Of a DNA stretch of 64,000 bases, positions 50,285 through 63,979 are shown piece by piece. A program made the position numbers and the translations under genes. The stretch spans positions 60,164,894-60,228,893 of the forward strand of contig NW_019211454.1 in assembly GCF_002443255.2 (NCBI RefSeq), written 5' to 3'. The notes beneath the pieces are model-generated. The model worked only from the letters and a program-made list of their open reading frames with translations, was not told the origin of the DNA and made no database searches. Position 1 is the first letter of the stretch; each line of letters starts with the position of its first letter. This DNA comes from Varroa destructor (taxonomy: Eukaryota; Arthropoda; Arachnida; Mesostigmata; Varroidae).

Positions 50285-51300
50285 AATCAAACATTTCTTT
50301 CGCTATGTCTTGAATAGCTGAAAAATAGTGCTCGTTTTTAAGCCAAGATTGAAACAAATATATCGTGTATTTTTTATTTTCGATTAGTATTACTTAACTA
50401 AACATATTTGTAGAACTTTGTGTGTGGTTTCTGAGTGAAAAAGCCATGGCACGTGATTTTTTTGCACTTAAAAAAAATATTACTTAACTAAACATATGCC
50501 ATTTTAATGAATAATTTTCTGTCATTTTTCTGGTACCACCATAGCCCATTTGCGTCGACCTGTTGCGGTTTTTGAGTAAAAAACTATGACAAGTAATTTT
50601 TGCACGCCTCTATAAAAGCGAAGTTAATACCATTAAAAAAGTTCTACAGAGACGTAAACCAACAACACTGTGATACTGCGAGGCTAGAATCATACGGCGG
50701 ATTTATTAACACTTCATTTAAATTCTCTCAATGTTTGCCGGATAACTAAAGATGTATTTGCTCTGGCGTTATCGTGGTGGGAAACAATTTTCCTGCCCAC
50801 TAATTCCGGTCGATTTTTTCAATGATCTGCTGTAATTCTGTTAGTTAGTGACAGCATAGGTCTAATTCAATCGTTCTTCTAGATGACGGCAGTTCCAAAT
50901 ACACGATTCCTTTTCATTCACAATTATTGTGCTTAGTGTTGAACTATTTTTCAGCACCCGTAAATGACCCTTTTAGAGATGGCTCAATCTCGTTGTTTCT
51001 GTAGTGTTTGGCTGATCGAAATACGATCTAGTAATTTTTTTTTTCGCGTCAATTCGTGTGGCACCCAAACATTGAGCTTCTTTTTGTAGCCGGCCTACTT
51101 CGATTGATTTAAAACTGCTCGGTAATCCATGTCTAGTTCCTTAGCGATGTTATGGTTATCCATGTATCTCAAATTTCGCAGTGATTTCACGAACCTTTGT
51201 CGTAATTGGTCGACTACTACGAAAGATCTCCCACATCGAAGCTTCCAGAACGAGCACGATAGAACGGTCTTTCGCCAGTTGTTTGTTACTTTATCTTGAA
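50285..51300 (-). pseudogene. mariner-family transposase relic
   Basis: Reading the minus strand across several frames gives recognisable mariner transposase segments in order. An N-terminal helix-turn-helix end (ARSGSFDVGDLS) lies near 51228-51262. AKELDMDYRAVLNQS and AGYKKKLNVWVPHELT end near 51047; WVPHEL is the family signature. Then come KLLDRISIS, HHDNARANTSLVIRQTLR at 50724-50781 (the second catalytic Asp region) and PPYDSSLASQYHS near 50660-50690. Frames are broken by many stops and shifts, so it is non-functional. The terminal inverted repeats were not located. The part below 50640 is assigned only by position. Confidence 0.85.
50389..50610. repeat. imperfect tandem duplication beside the mariner relic
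   Basis: ATTACTTAACTAAACATAT occurs at about 50389 and 50480. Each copy is followed by a related block: GTTTCTGAGTGAAAAAGCCATG...TTTTTTTGCAC in the first and GTTTTTGAGTAAAAAACTATG...TTTTTGCAC in the second. The two units are about 92 and 130 bases. Confidence 0.6.
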
Positions 51301-54300
51301 CATGAGCAACAAAATTTTTTTATGAGTCTGAGTAACATTCGTGCTTTTATCGTAATGTGCCGTAATTTAAAATATAGTAAAACTGTGCACAAGTTTTACT
51401 CATCCTCAAGACGCTCTATCTTTCATCTAAACAAAGACATACCCACGATTTTGGCGCAACCACTATTGGCGGGTTTCAAGTCAACTAACACCAACCCCAA
51501 CACGGTAAAACTCATACAAAACACATTTAGCTAGAGAAACGGTCAATACTTTCTCGACAAGTTAAAGATTAACTTGATAAAGATTATCTTTGATATATTA
51601 TCTTTTTAAGATTTCCTAGATAAACTCATTCCTCGAATAAGGCATAAACGGGCTGTAACCGTTTCGTTTTAGACAAAACCAAGATGTTGCTTAGTAAATA
51701 AACCCGTGAAGTGTCTCGAGTTACCTTAGCAATTGTATAAACCTAGCCAAATTACGTTTTTTAAACTAAGCCATTTGAAGCTCCTCATATGAGTGGTATT
51801 TACAGTTTCCATTTAGAATCAGAGGGGTTCCTTTACATTCCCACAACGTGGGGTGAGGTGAGGTGGGGTGAGTTGAGCTACCAAAATCTTCCCGATTTTA
51901 TTGAATGAAGGCGCGCCCCGCGACATTAAAGTTGGCCCGCCACACTGACGTCCCCATCCAAGGTCGAAGCCACTCCTTACAACTGACATGGCAGACAAGC
52001 AGGCAAGGAGGCAACGCAGCAGCATGGAAGGCTGTAACTGACGCTTCCTTTTCTATCCACGCAATAGATCAATTCAATAGGCAGTCTTAACGGCAGCTTC
52101 GATAGCCAGAACAGTCAATGAATTTCCTAACCACCAAAGAAAATAAACAGCAAAGTAACTCAAACTAAAATAAATGCAATTAAAGCTAACGAGATCCAAC
52201 CGTGGCAAACGAAGGAAAAGAAAACTTCCGATTTCAGTAAAACATCTGAGATCGATAAAATTTCTATAATCCTTTGCATTAACATACACAAGCAGGTACT
52301 ATCGACGATCTCACGGTCTGCCGGCGTCTATAGGCCACAGTAGACTTTTTCAAGTACACTTTTACCACCAACGTGATCAAACACAATTTATAAGGAAAGA
52401 ATTGTATGACTCACTGTTAGCAATCACACTTCCCTCAGCCAAAAAATAAATGGCCATAACCAACACATCAATACAGAGAATAGATGAATTCATAGTTGCC
52501 ACTTTTGCTATACCTTGCTCCGACGCCGTTTTAGCCTGAGGTCTCATGTATACGTATTACTAGCATTTCCTTAAAAGGTTAATCATGTATGCAAATTAGT
52601 TTAAAACAGTTCCTTGCAGTAATACTTCAAATCAACAATAGCGTTTACCTTCTCATATAGAGACACCACTACATGAAGAAAGCCAGCAATATACACACAG
52701 TAATCCTATAAGAACTATTCCCAGCTTCTCCGTCTGACTAAATTCGATTTAAGTTCACCCAGCATCGTGTGTTCACAGTCGCTATATACCCGTTGTATAT
52801 TGCTCTACTGCAACTGTAGAGCTCGTAATAAGTCGTGGCGCTCATACCCCTGAAAGAGGAGCCGCATCCGGAAAAAGTACCTATTCAACTGATCCGTAAG
52901 ATCGCTTGTAGCTGATGGCTGAACGAAATGCATATAGTAAATTGAACGTAAAATTAATTCTGTGGATGTGATCAAACGAAGCGCTTTCTTACTGCTGAAT
53001 GACCCTAGCAATGTCGACTAAGACTAACAGAAGCCAAACGAGAAAAAGATGACCGCATCCACACCACGCGGATTATGCGGACAAATAGTATGCAATATGG
53101 ATTACAAGACGTATCATTCAGGATGTTCACACTCCGTAGGTAATCTAGCTAGCTAGCTAGCTAAAATTTTACATAGCCGTTGGAACAAATAGCTGGACAA
53201 GAGGACAAACTTTGAATAGGATTAGAGAATGAACGACATTGACCACTGCATCCGTTTACGGTTCTGTATATTTTAAACCTTATTCAAAAAAAGTCGCAAC
53301 GCGACAATGACAGTTTCAGTTTAACTTGCAACCGCCTTGTACTATTCGGCGCAATGTGATTGATGACTTCCAGAATAAGCATTAAGGCAACAACACCTAG
53401 AAATTTCTGCTACATTGACTAATTGCAATGGCAGAGTCGATAAGGAGCGATTAATTCGCTCCCACAGAACCCATTCCACATCAATTCCAATGAACCAAGG
53501 AAGATTCCTGAATCAAGCAGGTTCGTTACTAACTTGTATGTCCGATTCAGCCTTTATTAATGTCGCTGCCTCAAATAGGCGCACGCGCCAATTTTTTTTC
53601 TTTCTACGTATAACAACTCAATTAAAGCGAGGATAGTAACCCGAATCTGGCTATCATAACTACTTCTATATATAAACAGATAACAGGTAGTAAAAGCATT
53701 TGCAGCTATCATTTCATCGCATTGGTAATAAAACATACTACGATGGCGTAGGCGGTCAAAATGGCAACATCAACGACAGTAGATACCCTACTATCATTAC
53801 AAAACGACAATGATCACGATTCAGTTATAGTCATACTCGTCTGCATCAAACAGGCAGATAGTTCCACAACTGGGGCATTTGTATTCAATATCATCACTTC
53901 GTTTGTACCAATAGAATTTTTCGCGATTTATTTCGATAGTTCTTTACTCCTTCGACACTTATAGAACACGTACTAAGTATACGCTGGGGCTTTTAATCGT
54001 CATACCACTACCGTGCATGCACACGTACGTTATGTCACAGGACACGCACATGCCATCCTGATTCTGTCGACAATCTCAGGTTCAATGCGTCCATCTTTTT
54101 TACACTTACCCCGCTTTTTTTTCTTGCTTTCTATTATTACCATAATCCCTCTAACATTTCCAGACAGCTATTAAATTGTCCGAACCGCATTTGTCTGCTC
54201 ATCAGAGTATTTACTAAGCACTTACGAAGTAGCCAAGCTGGACTATTCCTTTTTGTTTTGATGATTTAATTATTTTTAAGTATCCCTCCGACCATTCTCA

Positions 54301-55503
54301 GATCACTCATTGCTTCATCCATTTCTAGCAAATAATACAAACTGTTCAATGCCGAACACTATGAGACCTTATGTAGTCAACAGAACTGACAAAATCATTA
54401 GACGAGTTTTTCACCCATAACAAACGCTGTGTAACAAAGGTATTCGTCAGAGTTTAAAAAAAAAGTAATGGGTTATGTAAAATCCTGATTAAACACTTCT
54501 GTCGCAAAATAGTAGAAATATACCACTGGGCGTGTTATTTTTGCTATGAATTTACACACAGATATTTCCCTGTTTGGGTGCCACTTTCGTGCTTCCATTA
54601 AAGTAACAGCATCAGATCGATGGCCACGGGATCTGTCTGATTCAGCGAGCCCTTCGCAGTAGTCGGCAGAAGGTTTTCTGACACGCTACTCTACTATCCT
54701 ATAGTCTATTACTTCACTAACTTTCTTAAACACGTAGTATCGTATACGCAATAGGCAGAAACATTATGTAGCTGCCTGTGTAAACATGTCATTCCGATAA
54801 TAGCAGCAATGGTATCAGCATCAGTAGAAATAGGGGTTGCAGCTGCAGGAAACGTATAATGGATACTTGGAGCGGACACAATGCTCGTGTTTCGGACGGG
54901 AAAAGGGCGCGGCCAGATTCGGATGTTCTAACGATGCCATCTAACGGCGGTCCGAGACTAACTTTAAGTCGAAACGTTTAAGTTAGTCGCAGGTGTAGTA
55001 GCTATTGCTACGACAACAGAAGTGAACAACCGTGACTAAAGAAACTAACATTAGGTCTACACGGGTCCCGTAGTCAATACAACGTGAACTTTTAGCTGGT
55101 ATCATGCCTTAAATTGAACTTGAGGATTCGCACCCAAGTAACGGTTGCTTCCCATTTTGTCTAGAGCGAATATAAAAACAGCAAAAAAAAAAAGAATAAA
55201 AACATGTGAAGAACAAACTTTCGAGCAGCAAACAGATTGTCGAATACTCCGAAAACAAGTGAGGTGGTAGACAAAGAGGTCGGTTGGAAGATACCATATT
55301 ATTTGATAGGTAATGTAATGGAGCCTATAACAGAACAGTACCAAGTGGATAAGTGTCTTTGAGAGACGAACCGCTATAAGGCAACTCACATCCACGTTTC
55401 ATGTTTTCAAATAGATTCCAAAAGCTCTCTTGAATTTCTATAGTGAATATAAATTTACTTTCATTATAATCGAAAGCATACATTATCATATCACCTTTAG
55501 TCG
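51301..55503. other. no gene recognised
   Basis: AT-rich, with a GGTGAG-type minisatellite patch at 51848-51876 and the CTAG repeat. No coding signal. Confidence 0.5.
53144..53163. repeat. (CTAG)n tetranucleotide repeat
   Basis: Five self-complementary CTAG units in a row. Confidence 0.95.
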
Positions 55504-55575
55504 CTAAAGCACAACATACAATGTTGTGCATTGTGGATTATACTACATTGTGTAACATTGTATGTTGTGCCTTAG
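55504..55575. repeat. inverted repeat, first of a pair
   Basis: Perfect 17-base arms at 55509-55525 and 55554-55570, extendable to about 22 bases with one mismatch, around a 28-base centre. Confidence 0.9.
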
Positions 55576-55625
55576 TGTGTGAAAAGTGTATAGCTTGCTG
55601 CCCTGTTAAATCGATCCACAATCGA

Positions 55626-55669
55626 TTTTTGTGGACCATTTTGGGGGCGCACAAAATGGTCCACAAAAA
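55626..55669. repeat. inverted repeat, second of a pair
   Basis: Perfect 18-base arms (TTTTTGTGGACCATTTTG and its complement) at 55626-55643 and 55652-55669, with an 8-base GC-rich spacer. Confidence 0.95.
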
Positions 55670-58600
55670 ACCATCCTTGGAAGCTGAAGAGGTGACACTA
55701 GATGATCTAAGTAAGATTTGGAATTCATAATATGCCAGAACCTATTTTGGGCACAAAGAGCTGATTAATTAGCTTCGGGCTTATGTCACACACGGAATGC
55801 GGCGTATCACATATAATGGCTGGCAGTGAATGGTTAAAACAAACCGCAGGCAACGAATCGGCGTAATAAAACTCGTGGTCATTATTAACGTCAAATATTT
55901 AAGGACACTTCAAGACCCGAAACGAGATGGCGGATTTACACCGGCAAAAGACGAAAGTTATCCCATTTTTCAGACCCATAAACTGTTGACAAACATCCCC
56001 ATTGTTGACATGGCTTTGTTTGAACCGAAGGCTGGGTTACTCTAATTATATAAAATTACTGTTACTTATAATTATCACAGTCTACTTGTACACATAAAGC
56101 ATATTCGCTGTCAATAAGTCTACTACAGTTAACCTGTTAACTGTACATTGTATGCATGTAAATATCTTGGATAAACAAAAACCCTAATTTTTGAAAAACC
56201 TAGTAAATGTTTCACCTTACCCCTTTAATAACCGATGATTTTGAATATAGCTACGACAGTTAGCTCAAACAAAACATTTCTAACTCTGCGTATACCCGCC
56301 CATTTAGAATACACTATACTAACCCTTGAAATAAGCCAAGGATGCATGAGATCAAGTCTCGACAGAAGATCAGTGGTCATTTTGTCACCTACTTTAGTCT
56401 ACAATAAATCCACTTGCGCTCCGTTGAAGTTCACATTCAATCGTATAAACCTCCTTTTCCAATGTGAACAATCTCCACTTAGCGACGACTTCCATATATT
56501 GTTACTGCCATCACCGTTAATCGGTTCATCTTCCAAAATCTCGTAGGCGTCACTAGTTTAGTCACAACTGACAACAAGTTATTACACTGTAATACGCGCA
56601 CGCGCGCAGACGGATCGATCGGTAAACACGTGGTTTGTGCGTCTCGCCGCGTCAGCGGGTGTGGGTGCTTCTATGCCAGTCACAATGGCCAGACATAGTA
56701 GGCCTGACTGACCACATGTGTCATGCTGTTATTGCCTTTGCATGGGACGTTGAGTGTCCCTTGTCGCTATGGGCTTAACGTTGGTTGAGCTTAAACAAAA
56801 AAGCAATAAATTGCAGCGTTAGCAAAAAGTGCCCTAGTGCAACCATCACTAGCAACACTATCCTTCATTGTGTGTGAACTCTTCCGCTTCTGAGTCTATT
56901 TCCAAATCGGAATCGGTGTATCCAGTGGTTGATTTTCACCGCTGTACGACCAAAAATAGGCTGCAACGTTCAGCATATCAGATAAGCTAATCAGCCGTCA
57001 AGCTGGACCCCTCAAGCGTCAAAACAGAACGCCAAAAAAAAGGCGAGGCCAGAACAGTTGTCAACTTAAATTTCTTTGTCGTCGTCTTCTACCAAGAAAC
57101 TTTATCTATAGAGTCGCAATAGAAGCGTTTCGTTAGATTCGACGTGCGGCCCGTGGTGCTCGATTTCCCAGTGCTGCTAGTCGGCATCCGGCTCGCATCA
57201 GTTACGCCGTCATTCAAATAACTAGTAGTAGTTGCACAGCCGCCGCGAGGTGAACTTACTAGTAAAAAGCACAATACGTCGGCAGCATCGGAAAAATGAC
57301 GTGCCTAAACGGCGGAATCAATCACGTGCCGGTTTGAATGTCGTGTTGTTCCTTATAGTTGTTGGTGCGGTCACATACGCAGGCGTTGCCGATATCGTGA
57401 CAGCAGTCGCTGTTACCCTGCTGTGGCTACTACAGTTGCGAAGGCGATGACGACTAACGTTGGTCATGTTCTACAACGCAACCGGAAACCAATCAACAAC
57501 AACAACAATGAGTATTAAATTTTATTACACAAAGGTACGCTCTCACACGTATACTGGGCCAAATAAAGATGAGATGTCGAATGACAACAAGGACGAAATG
57601 ATGATTATGGCGACGATTCGTTCACCGCGTGTCGTGCCGTTAGTGTTTATTACTCACTGTTGACAACTATGTCTGCCAAGGACCGGATCCCACTCGTTGA
57701 TGCTGTTAACAGTAACCGACAATTGGACTAGCTCATACACGACTGCTCCACGTTCAGTAATATCGCTGCGCTCACCAGTAGCAACAAAAACAAGGAGCAA
57801 AAATTCCAGCCAAGCCGTTAACAACAGCGTAATAGAGAACGGGCGAGCGACGCGATTAGTCTGCCATCAGACGCTTTTACGGATTACAGATGTATCTATA
57901 AGATGGCTAATCTCAGGAGTTGCGTCCAGTTGGTTTTACTTAAACTACAAAGATAGTTGAGTAATGCAGGTACAGTGCTAGTGACTAGACAAAAAGCGTT
58001 TGAGCAAAATTAACGACTGATTCTAGAAGAAACAGCTGAAACGCACGATAACTGCTCACGATCGCGATGACGCGCCGTACAATTTAGTACGGGGCGTGTG
58101 CCATATCCAAGTGTTCATTCCGTCGGTGCTACGCTTAAATACATATGTACATCCACACAATCAATATTCAACCAAAAATAACTGAGTTTGACGTAAAATA
58201 AATATAGTAAATATAAATCCATAGTAGGCTGGTCGGTGAGAATACAACGATAGAGATAATACGTTAGTACAGGCGAATTCCACTCGGGTTTTTTACACCT
58301 CTCTAGCATTTTTCACGGAGATACTACGCTTAACATTTCACAACTTGATTTGTGGCACTGCCGATGCTTATTCCACGTTAACTATTCGCGTATGTTCGAC
58401 AAAACAAGCGACGACCGTGAGTGAGCTTCGACGCTTTTTTAAATGACGTCTTCGTCTTCCTCGAGGCGCCGTAGCAGATGTATGACATTAATAACTAATC
58501 TTTACCATTTTTCTTTCGTTATCTATCGCAGTCACTACTCGTTAGCAAGACGGCATTGACGCACCGACCACTGGTGTATCAGCAATGTCACATCGCGTCT

Positions 58601-59596
58601 TAGTCGTAGCTAAAATGGCTGGTCGGTCTTGTCATTCATTCAAGTTCAGTCATGTTTGCCTATTGAGGAATCAACACTTAATAGTTGTTGTAACATTGTT
58701 TTAAAAATTAATACTCTGCCATCCCATTGTTGCAAGACATTGCAAGTCAGCGAGCTAAACAGCTGAATAATATTTGTGGGGACAGACGCCAGCGTACGTC
58801 ATCGCCGCTAACAGCATCAGCAGACTTTCGACCACTGCCAACACGTACGGAGGGGACCAACCGATGTCGAGTGGATTAAGAAGGAAGAACGTTACGCTAT
58901 GCGACGCAAGGCAACGTCTGCCGTCCTTCGTTTGTTACTGCTCCTGTTGCCGCTAAAGTTACTAGATCGACCGTGTTCAACTGGAACAATAACCGCCGCG
59001 GTACTTAATAACATAAACTGTGCTCTAGCGTGCGACTCCGTGACTGGGGCAGTCAGCCGTTTGTTCACTCACCCGGTCGGTCGCCCGTACGACCGATCAC
59101 GCTGCTACCGCTGCGATTATACTTGTACGAACTGTATATACAGCCTGGTAGACTATGTGCGTGTCTTGTGGTTTGCGTTGCGGCTTGTCTCGATGCCTAC
59201 TGCAATTATCTAGACACTTATTGCAACGGCGGTATAGTACTGAGACCGTCTGTAGCACACCACACGATTATTGCCGCTTACACAACATATTATGGGGGGC
59301 TTAAAGTTAAAGACTGGCGAGTGGTAGCCCGTAGCAGCAAAAGCACCAATAGCAGTCTCCGTTGTTGACTAAAGGGTGACTAGAGGACTGGCCGTGAGTT
59401 TCTCCAGCTAACAAGTTTGGCGCTTAGCAAAAGCAGCACTACAGAGTTAGCTGGGCATGTGAGTAGCACTGGGCGGACGAGAGATGTTTGTCGCATGTGT
59501 GGCACAGCACGGAGCAAATAGTCGTCAAAATAGTTGAGACGGACTGACGGACGGTCGTCAAACAGCCGGCCAAGCAGTTTACTAAGTCTCTCGCAG
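55670..59596. other. no gene recognised, possible coding relic at the start
   Basis: Frames at 55670-55728 (KKPSLEAEEVTLDDLSKIW) and 55902-56042 (DPKRDGGFTPAKDE) read more protein-like than their surroundings, but no family is recognised and stops separate them. The remainder is non-coding. Confidence 0.4.
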
Positions 59597-59625
59597 TAGA
59601 GAGAGAGAGAGAGAGAGGGGGGGGG
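59597..59625. repeat. (GA)n(G)n microsatellite
   Basis: A GA tract running directly into a G run. Confidence 0.95.
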
Positions 59626-62600
59626 AGTAGCTAGCGCGGGCAGGCGGTCAACATTCGTCGCCCATCAGCTACGAAAGAAATTACCAACCACAAGGTATTT
59701 ACTAGCCATCGTCAGCAGTACCGGCGTCCGCCAGCCTACACAATGAGCAAGTTAGTAGCGAGCTCTGCTTGAATCCTCCGTTGAATCCGCTAACCAGAGC
59801 TTTTAGCTTGAGGTAAGGAATCGTAACTGCAACAGCGGTTGTTGCTAACGCCCCGGCATTGGCTGTCCCATTTAGTAATGGCAGCATTGCTGTCACCAGC
59901 AGCACTAAAACACCTTGCAGTATAGAAACCACCTTGCTAAAGTGTAACGTTGAAAATATGCAACAAATATGGTCGTCCTTATACATAGTTGCACACACAC
60001 AGAAGAAAAACGTGACAAGCAGGTAGAGGTCGGATAAGCATACGTGTAAGCAAAGGTTAACCATATGTAACGAACACTCATTTGCATTTCTCACTTTTCA
60101 TCTAACCAGCAACGCTATCACTGTTCATAAACTTATAACTGTGACAACATGTGTGTAAAATCCAACGTAGAGTAAGGTACTGGGACGTCAGAGGTTTCAG
60201 CTAAAAGAGCGGAGCTGAAAGACATTTTACTGTCTACATTCCTCGAGAAGAAAATGAGGATAGTTGAAAACGTTTCGATGGTGGACAGGCGCGATGGCCA
60301 CACGTAAATATTAGACATGTCTTGGTGCTGGAACAGACACGCATACAAATACCTACAAACCAATAACAATTACGTAGTGATGTACTCCTCGATATATTGG
60401 CTGATCCCGATTCAGAACTCTAGGGAACGACCGTGATTTCGTGACGAACGTTTGTTTTTTATCGTACCGCTGTCTGTTATGCCTAGTTAACCCTAATAAT
60501 AAAGCTATACCGGACTAATTATTTCATACTATCTTACAACTTTAAAATTCTGTTAAATTGCTGTTCCACCTCTTACCATGCGAAGGCCGGCTGTGCCAGC
60601 ATCTGTTTGAAGAACCGAGAGCATGTTGACTTAAACGGTGCTGACCACTCAGCGTATTTTCCCACGGAAGTACTGATAATATTATTCTAGTTATTGCAAA
60701 TTGTAGTACCAATGATGCTACTAATGGTTATTTTTGTTTTGTAATTCCGTAGTTGTTCCGTCTATTTCTTTTTCTGTCGCTCTCCTTCTTTCCAGTCCCC
60801 GTCCGTTGCTGTATTGACGATGCTGATCTTGATCTGACAGCAGTAGCAGCTATGTAGCACGGCAGCTCCCGTAACTGTGCTAACGACAATGGCTACAGAT
60901 GGCAAGAGTTGATCGACATTACATATTCCTCCTCTTTTCGAACGTGTACACAGTCTAGAAGCGCAGAAACTCACCGGTTGTTTCTGTTCGTTCGTGTCTG
61001 CTAAACGATGGCTGTTAATATTGCAGCTACAGCTGATCTGATCAAAATCAGGGGTACCGAGAGCGATAGCGTTCGTCTTTGATTTGAGACCAACAACAAC
61101 TAGTATTGAATAGGCGTGTTTCAGCGTTCAACCGACCTTCTACCTTTCGACGCATAGGCGGCGCGTCCAGTTGACGAGAAATTCTAATAGTAGAACGTCA
61201 GCCGTCGCAGAAGCGACTCTTTCCAATAGAACGCGTCAAGCACTGAATGTGCGATGCGCAGACACACTATGCAATGCACATCCTTCCCTCAACCAAAGAC
61301 ACTATTACACATACTATGACCTGTGCGAGCGTGTCCACGTCTATCCTTAGATAGCTGGCGGTTAGTAGTGCCTGCTAATTTATGCGGTACTTCTTTTCCC
61401 TACGAGCAACTAACTGCCCCTCAATATCGTTAATGACAGAGCGGATAGAAAAATCGACAGACAGAAAGACAGACAGATTCTTCGGTCACACAGCAACCGG
61501 AAGATGTAACTGACAAACTGAAGCGATTGTACTACGGGTGTTGTTACCGGTACCATGGGCTTAGAAGAAGGTGGCTAGGTAGGAACGTAGTCAGCATTCG
61601 CTTAAAGGAAGTGACACGTTTATACACAGACGCTAATATACCGACAGTTGCATAGCGGCGAGTCACTTAGCTGTTACCGACACCGGCCGGTACCATTGGT
61701 GATACTATTCTGTTGAGTGCGTTCGGTGCTTAACACTTCTCTCAAGCTGCCTGTAAAGCGTTCGCTCGTTGCCCGTGTGTGCAGACCAGAAAGATGCCAC
61801 CGGCAAGTCCCCGCACTCCGGCACGGCGGCTGGTCTCCTCTTCTGCGGCATAACGTGTTGCCAATGTCGTCCTGTTGATGCTATACCAGCTTTGCAATCA
61901 AAGTAGCCTCATCTGGACGAGCTTTGCAATACGGGGCACAATTCTTTACCTGTCACTGCACTGAACACTATGAACACACGGGAAAAGGGAGAGAAAGATA
62001 TTTGGACACCCCGAGTAGAACAGACCACACCACGACAGCATAGGTCACAATTGGGCCCTGACGACGAGTCCGCTATCGTGTCGTTATCGTTTTCCTTCCT
62101 TATGCGGTGCATGCAGGGGCGATGAAGCTAGGCCACTCCGGTCGGACAGCAGCAACAGTTCAGAATTCACAGGACTATAGGCTTACTGATCTTACCCGTT
62201 TCAGCCGACACAAACGCCATCGGGGAAATTCCTGCTTGCATTGTTCGTCCTAGCTTGGCTTGACGGCCTTTGGCTGCTTATGCGGGATAGATCAATTCGT
62301 GTCTCTCTGACCAACCTCAATATTTCCAGCTCAAAGCTATAAGAAGGCATATCTTTTTTCCTGGCCTGTTTGCAGCTGTTATGGCCTCTGCATTCGGCTG
62401 CTCTTGAGAACGTCAAGTATTTTTCCACGAATCTGTCTCTGGCCTTTTAGTCGTCGATCTTTTCAGTTTTCAACTTTAAAGAAATCGTCCTTATTCTGCT
62501 CCGTGTTGCACTTCCTTTATATGCCAACCAATAAAGCTATTTTTACTACCCGCTGAACCGACTACCAAATTACTGCTACACGCACGATTAGGGGCGTAAT

Positions 62601-63979
62601 CCAACACAACATTCACTTTTTAGCTAACAGACGCACACAACTATGCGACACAAATACATACGTAGCAATCACCCTGTCTACTTTAATATAATTGTCTTGA
62701 CACAATTTGTCATGAAGCCCCTTTTTCTGCTGACGGTGGCGTTGCTGCCGCTGCTGCAATTCTCATAGAGACTGCTCGATGATGTCTGCATGGCCTACAC
62801 GCGTGTGGCCTTTTTCACGTCGCTGTTTTCACAGCAAACCCGATCTCCGTTCAACGCTGGTAATCGACCGCTAAGTTGGCTACTGAACTTGCACGACCAA
62901 CTGCTGCTGCGGCATGAAGATTTCACGCTGCGCACATCAACGGCAGCGGCGGTGACAACATGCGTATAACAAAAACATCGATGGGAAGCCTCTTAGCTGG
63001 AGAAGCAGATTTTGCTATGTCTAACTGTTGCTGTGGATGTCGATTGGTTCGGCGCTTGTTCAGCACCACCTGAGAACAAGAACTTTTTTCATTGCCAAAG
63101 CACCCGGTTACCAGCTACACTTACCGGTTAGTGTTCACAGTGGTTATGCAACAAATCAGACAGCATTTGGGGGGTACAGCACAAATCATCACGAAAATGC
63201 TTCGTTGACTTTGTTGTATAATTGTGGTAGTCAGCACGTCGAAGTAATACACAATTGATTTAAGGTAGAAGTTCGTTCCAACTAGGGATTATCGAAGACT
63301 GTATTAGCCGCAATGTTAATATCGTAGTCTTGTTTACAGAGTATCCCCATATAATATACATATTATATACAATACATTACATATATCAATATGTTTAACA
63401 AGTATAGTAATTATTAATAATAAAATGAACTGATGCTCGCTGGTGAGTGTCGGCCGTAGCTGCTATTCGCACACGTCGCCATTCGACCACAAAGCGGTGC
63501 AAAGCATCAGCAGCTCTGACTGCTGGATCTCTATCCAGTTACAAGTCCATGCCAACACCGTCGCACCACTTCCTTTTGATTGACTCTCACGTCTGACGCG
63601 AACAACGATGACGACGACGACCGCGACTGGCTCTGACGTCTGACTCTGACCATCTGCTATAGCTGCGGCAGATCTGTTGCTATTTCTACCGCTAACGTCG
63701 CTGGTGGCGTTGCTCTTCACCGCCGACAGAATTCTGCCAGCCACGCCACGGCCGCTACTGATACTGCTCGGCTGTTGTCGCCGCCGCTGACTGGCCCATG
63801 AAAACACACAGTGTAACTGCAATAGCGGGATGGCAGCGGCGATAGTGGAAGTAGCGCGATGGCAACGGCAGAGGCGATGGCAACGTGTTGCTTCGCGTAA
63901 TCGTACTGCTGTATCTCTTGCCGTTTGTTGTGTCAGTAAGCGGTTTGCATACGCAGCTGTCGTGAATTAAAACAGTAAT
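59626..63979. other. no gene recognised, triplet-word-rich DNA
   Basis: Rich in CAG/CAA/GCC words, with long non-conserved minus-strand frames such as 63463-63822. It could include an untranslated first exon or promoter for pumilio, but no signal fixes one. Confidence 0.4.

Noticed and set aside
63463..63822. 119-codon minus-strand frame near the window end, considered as an upstream pumilio exon
   Set aside because: No usable splice donor in a fitting phase and no similarity to known Pumilio N-termini.
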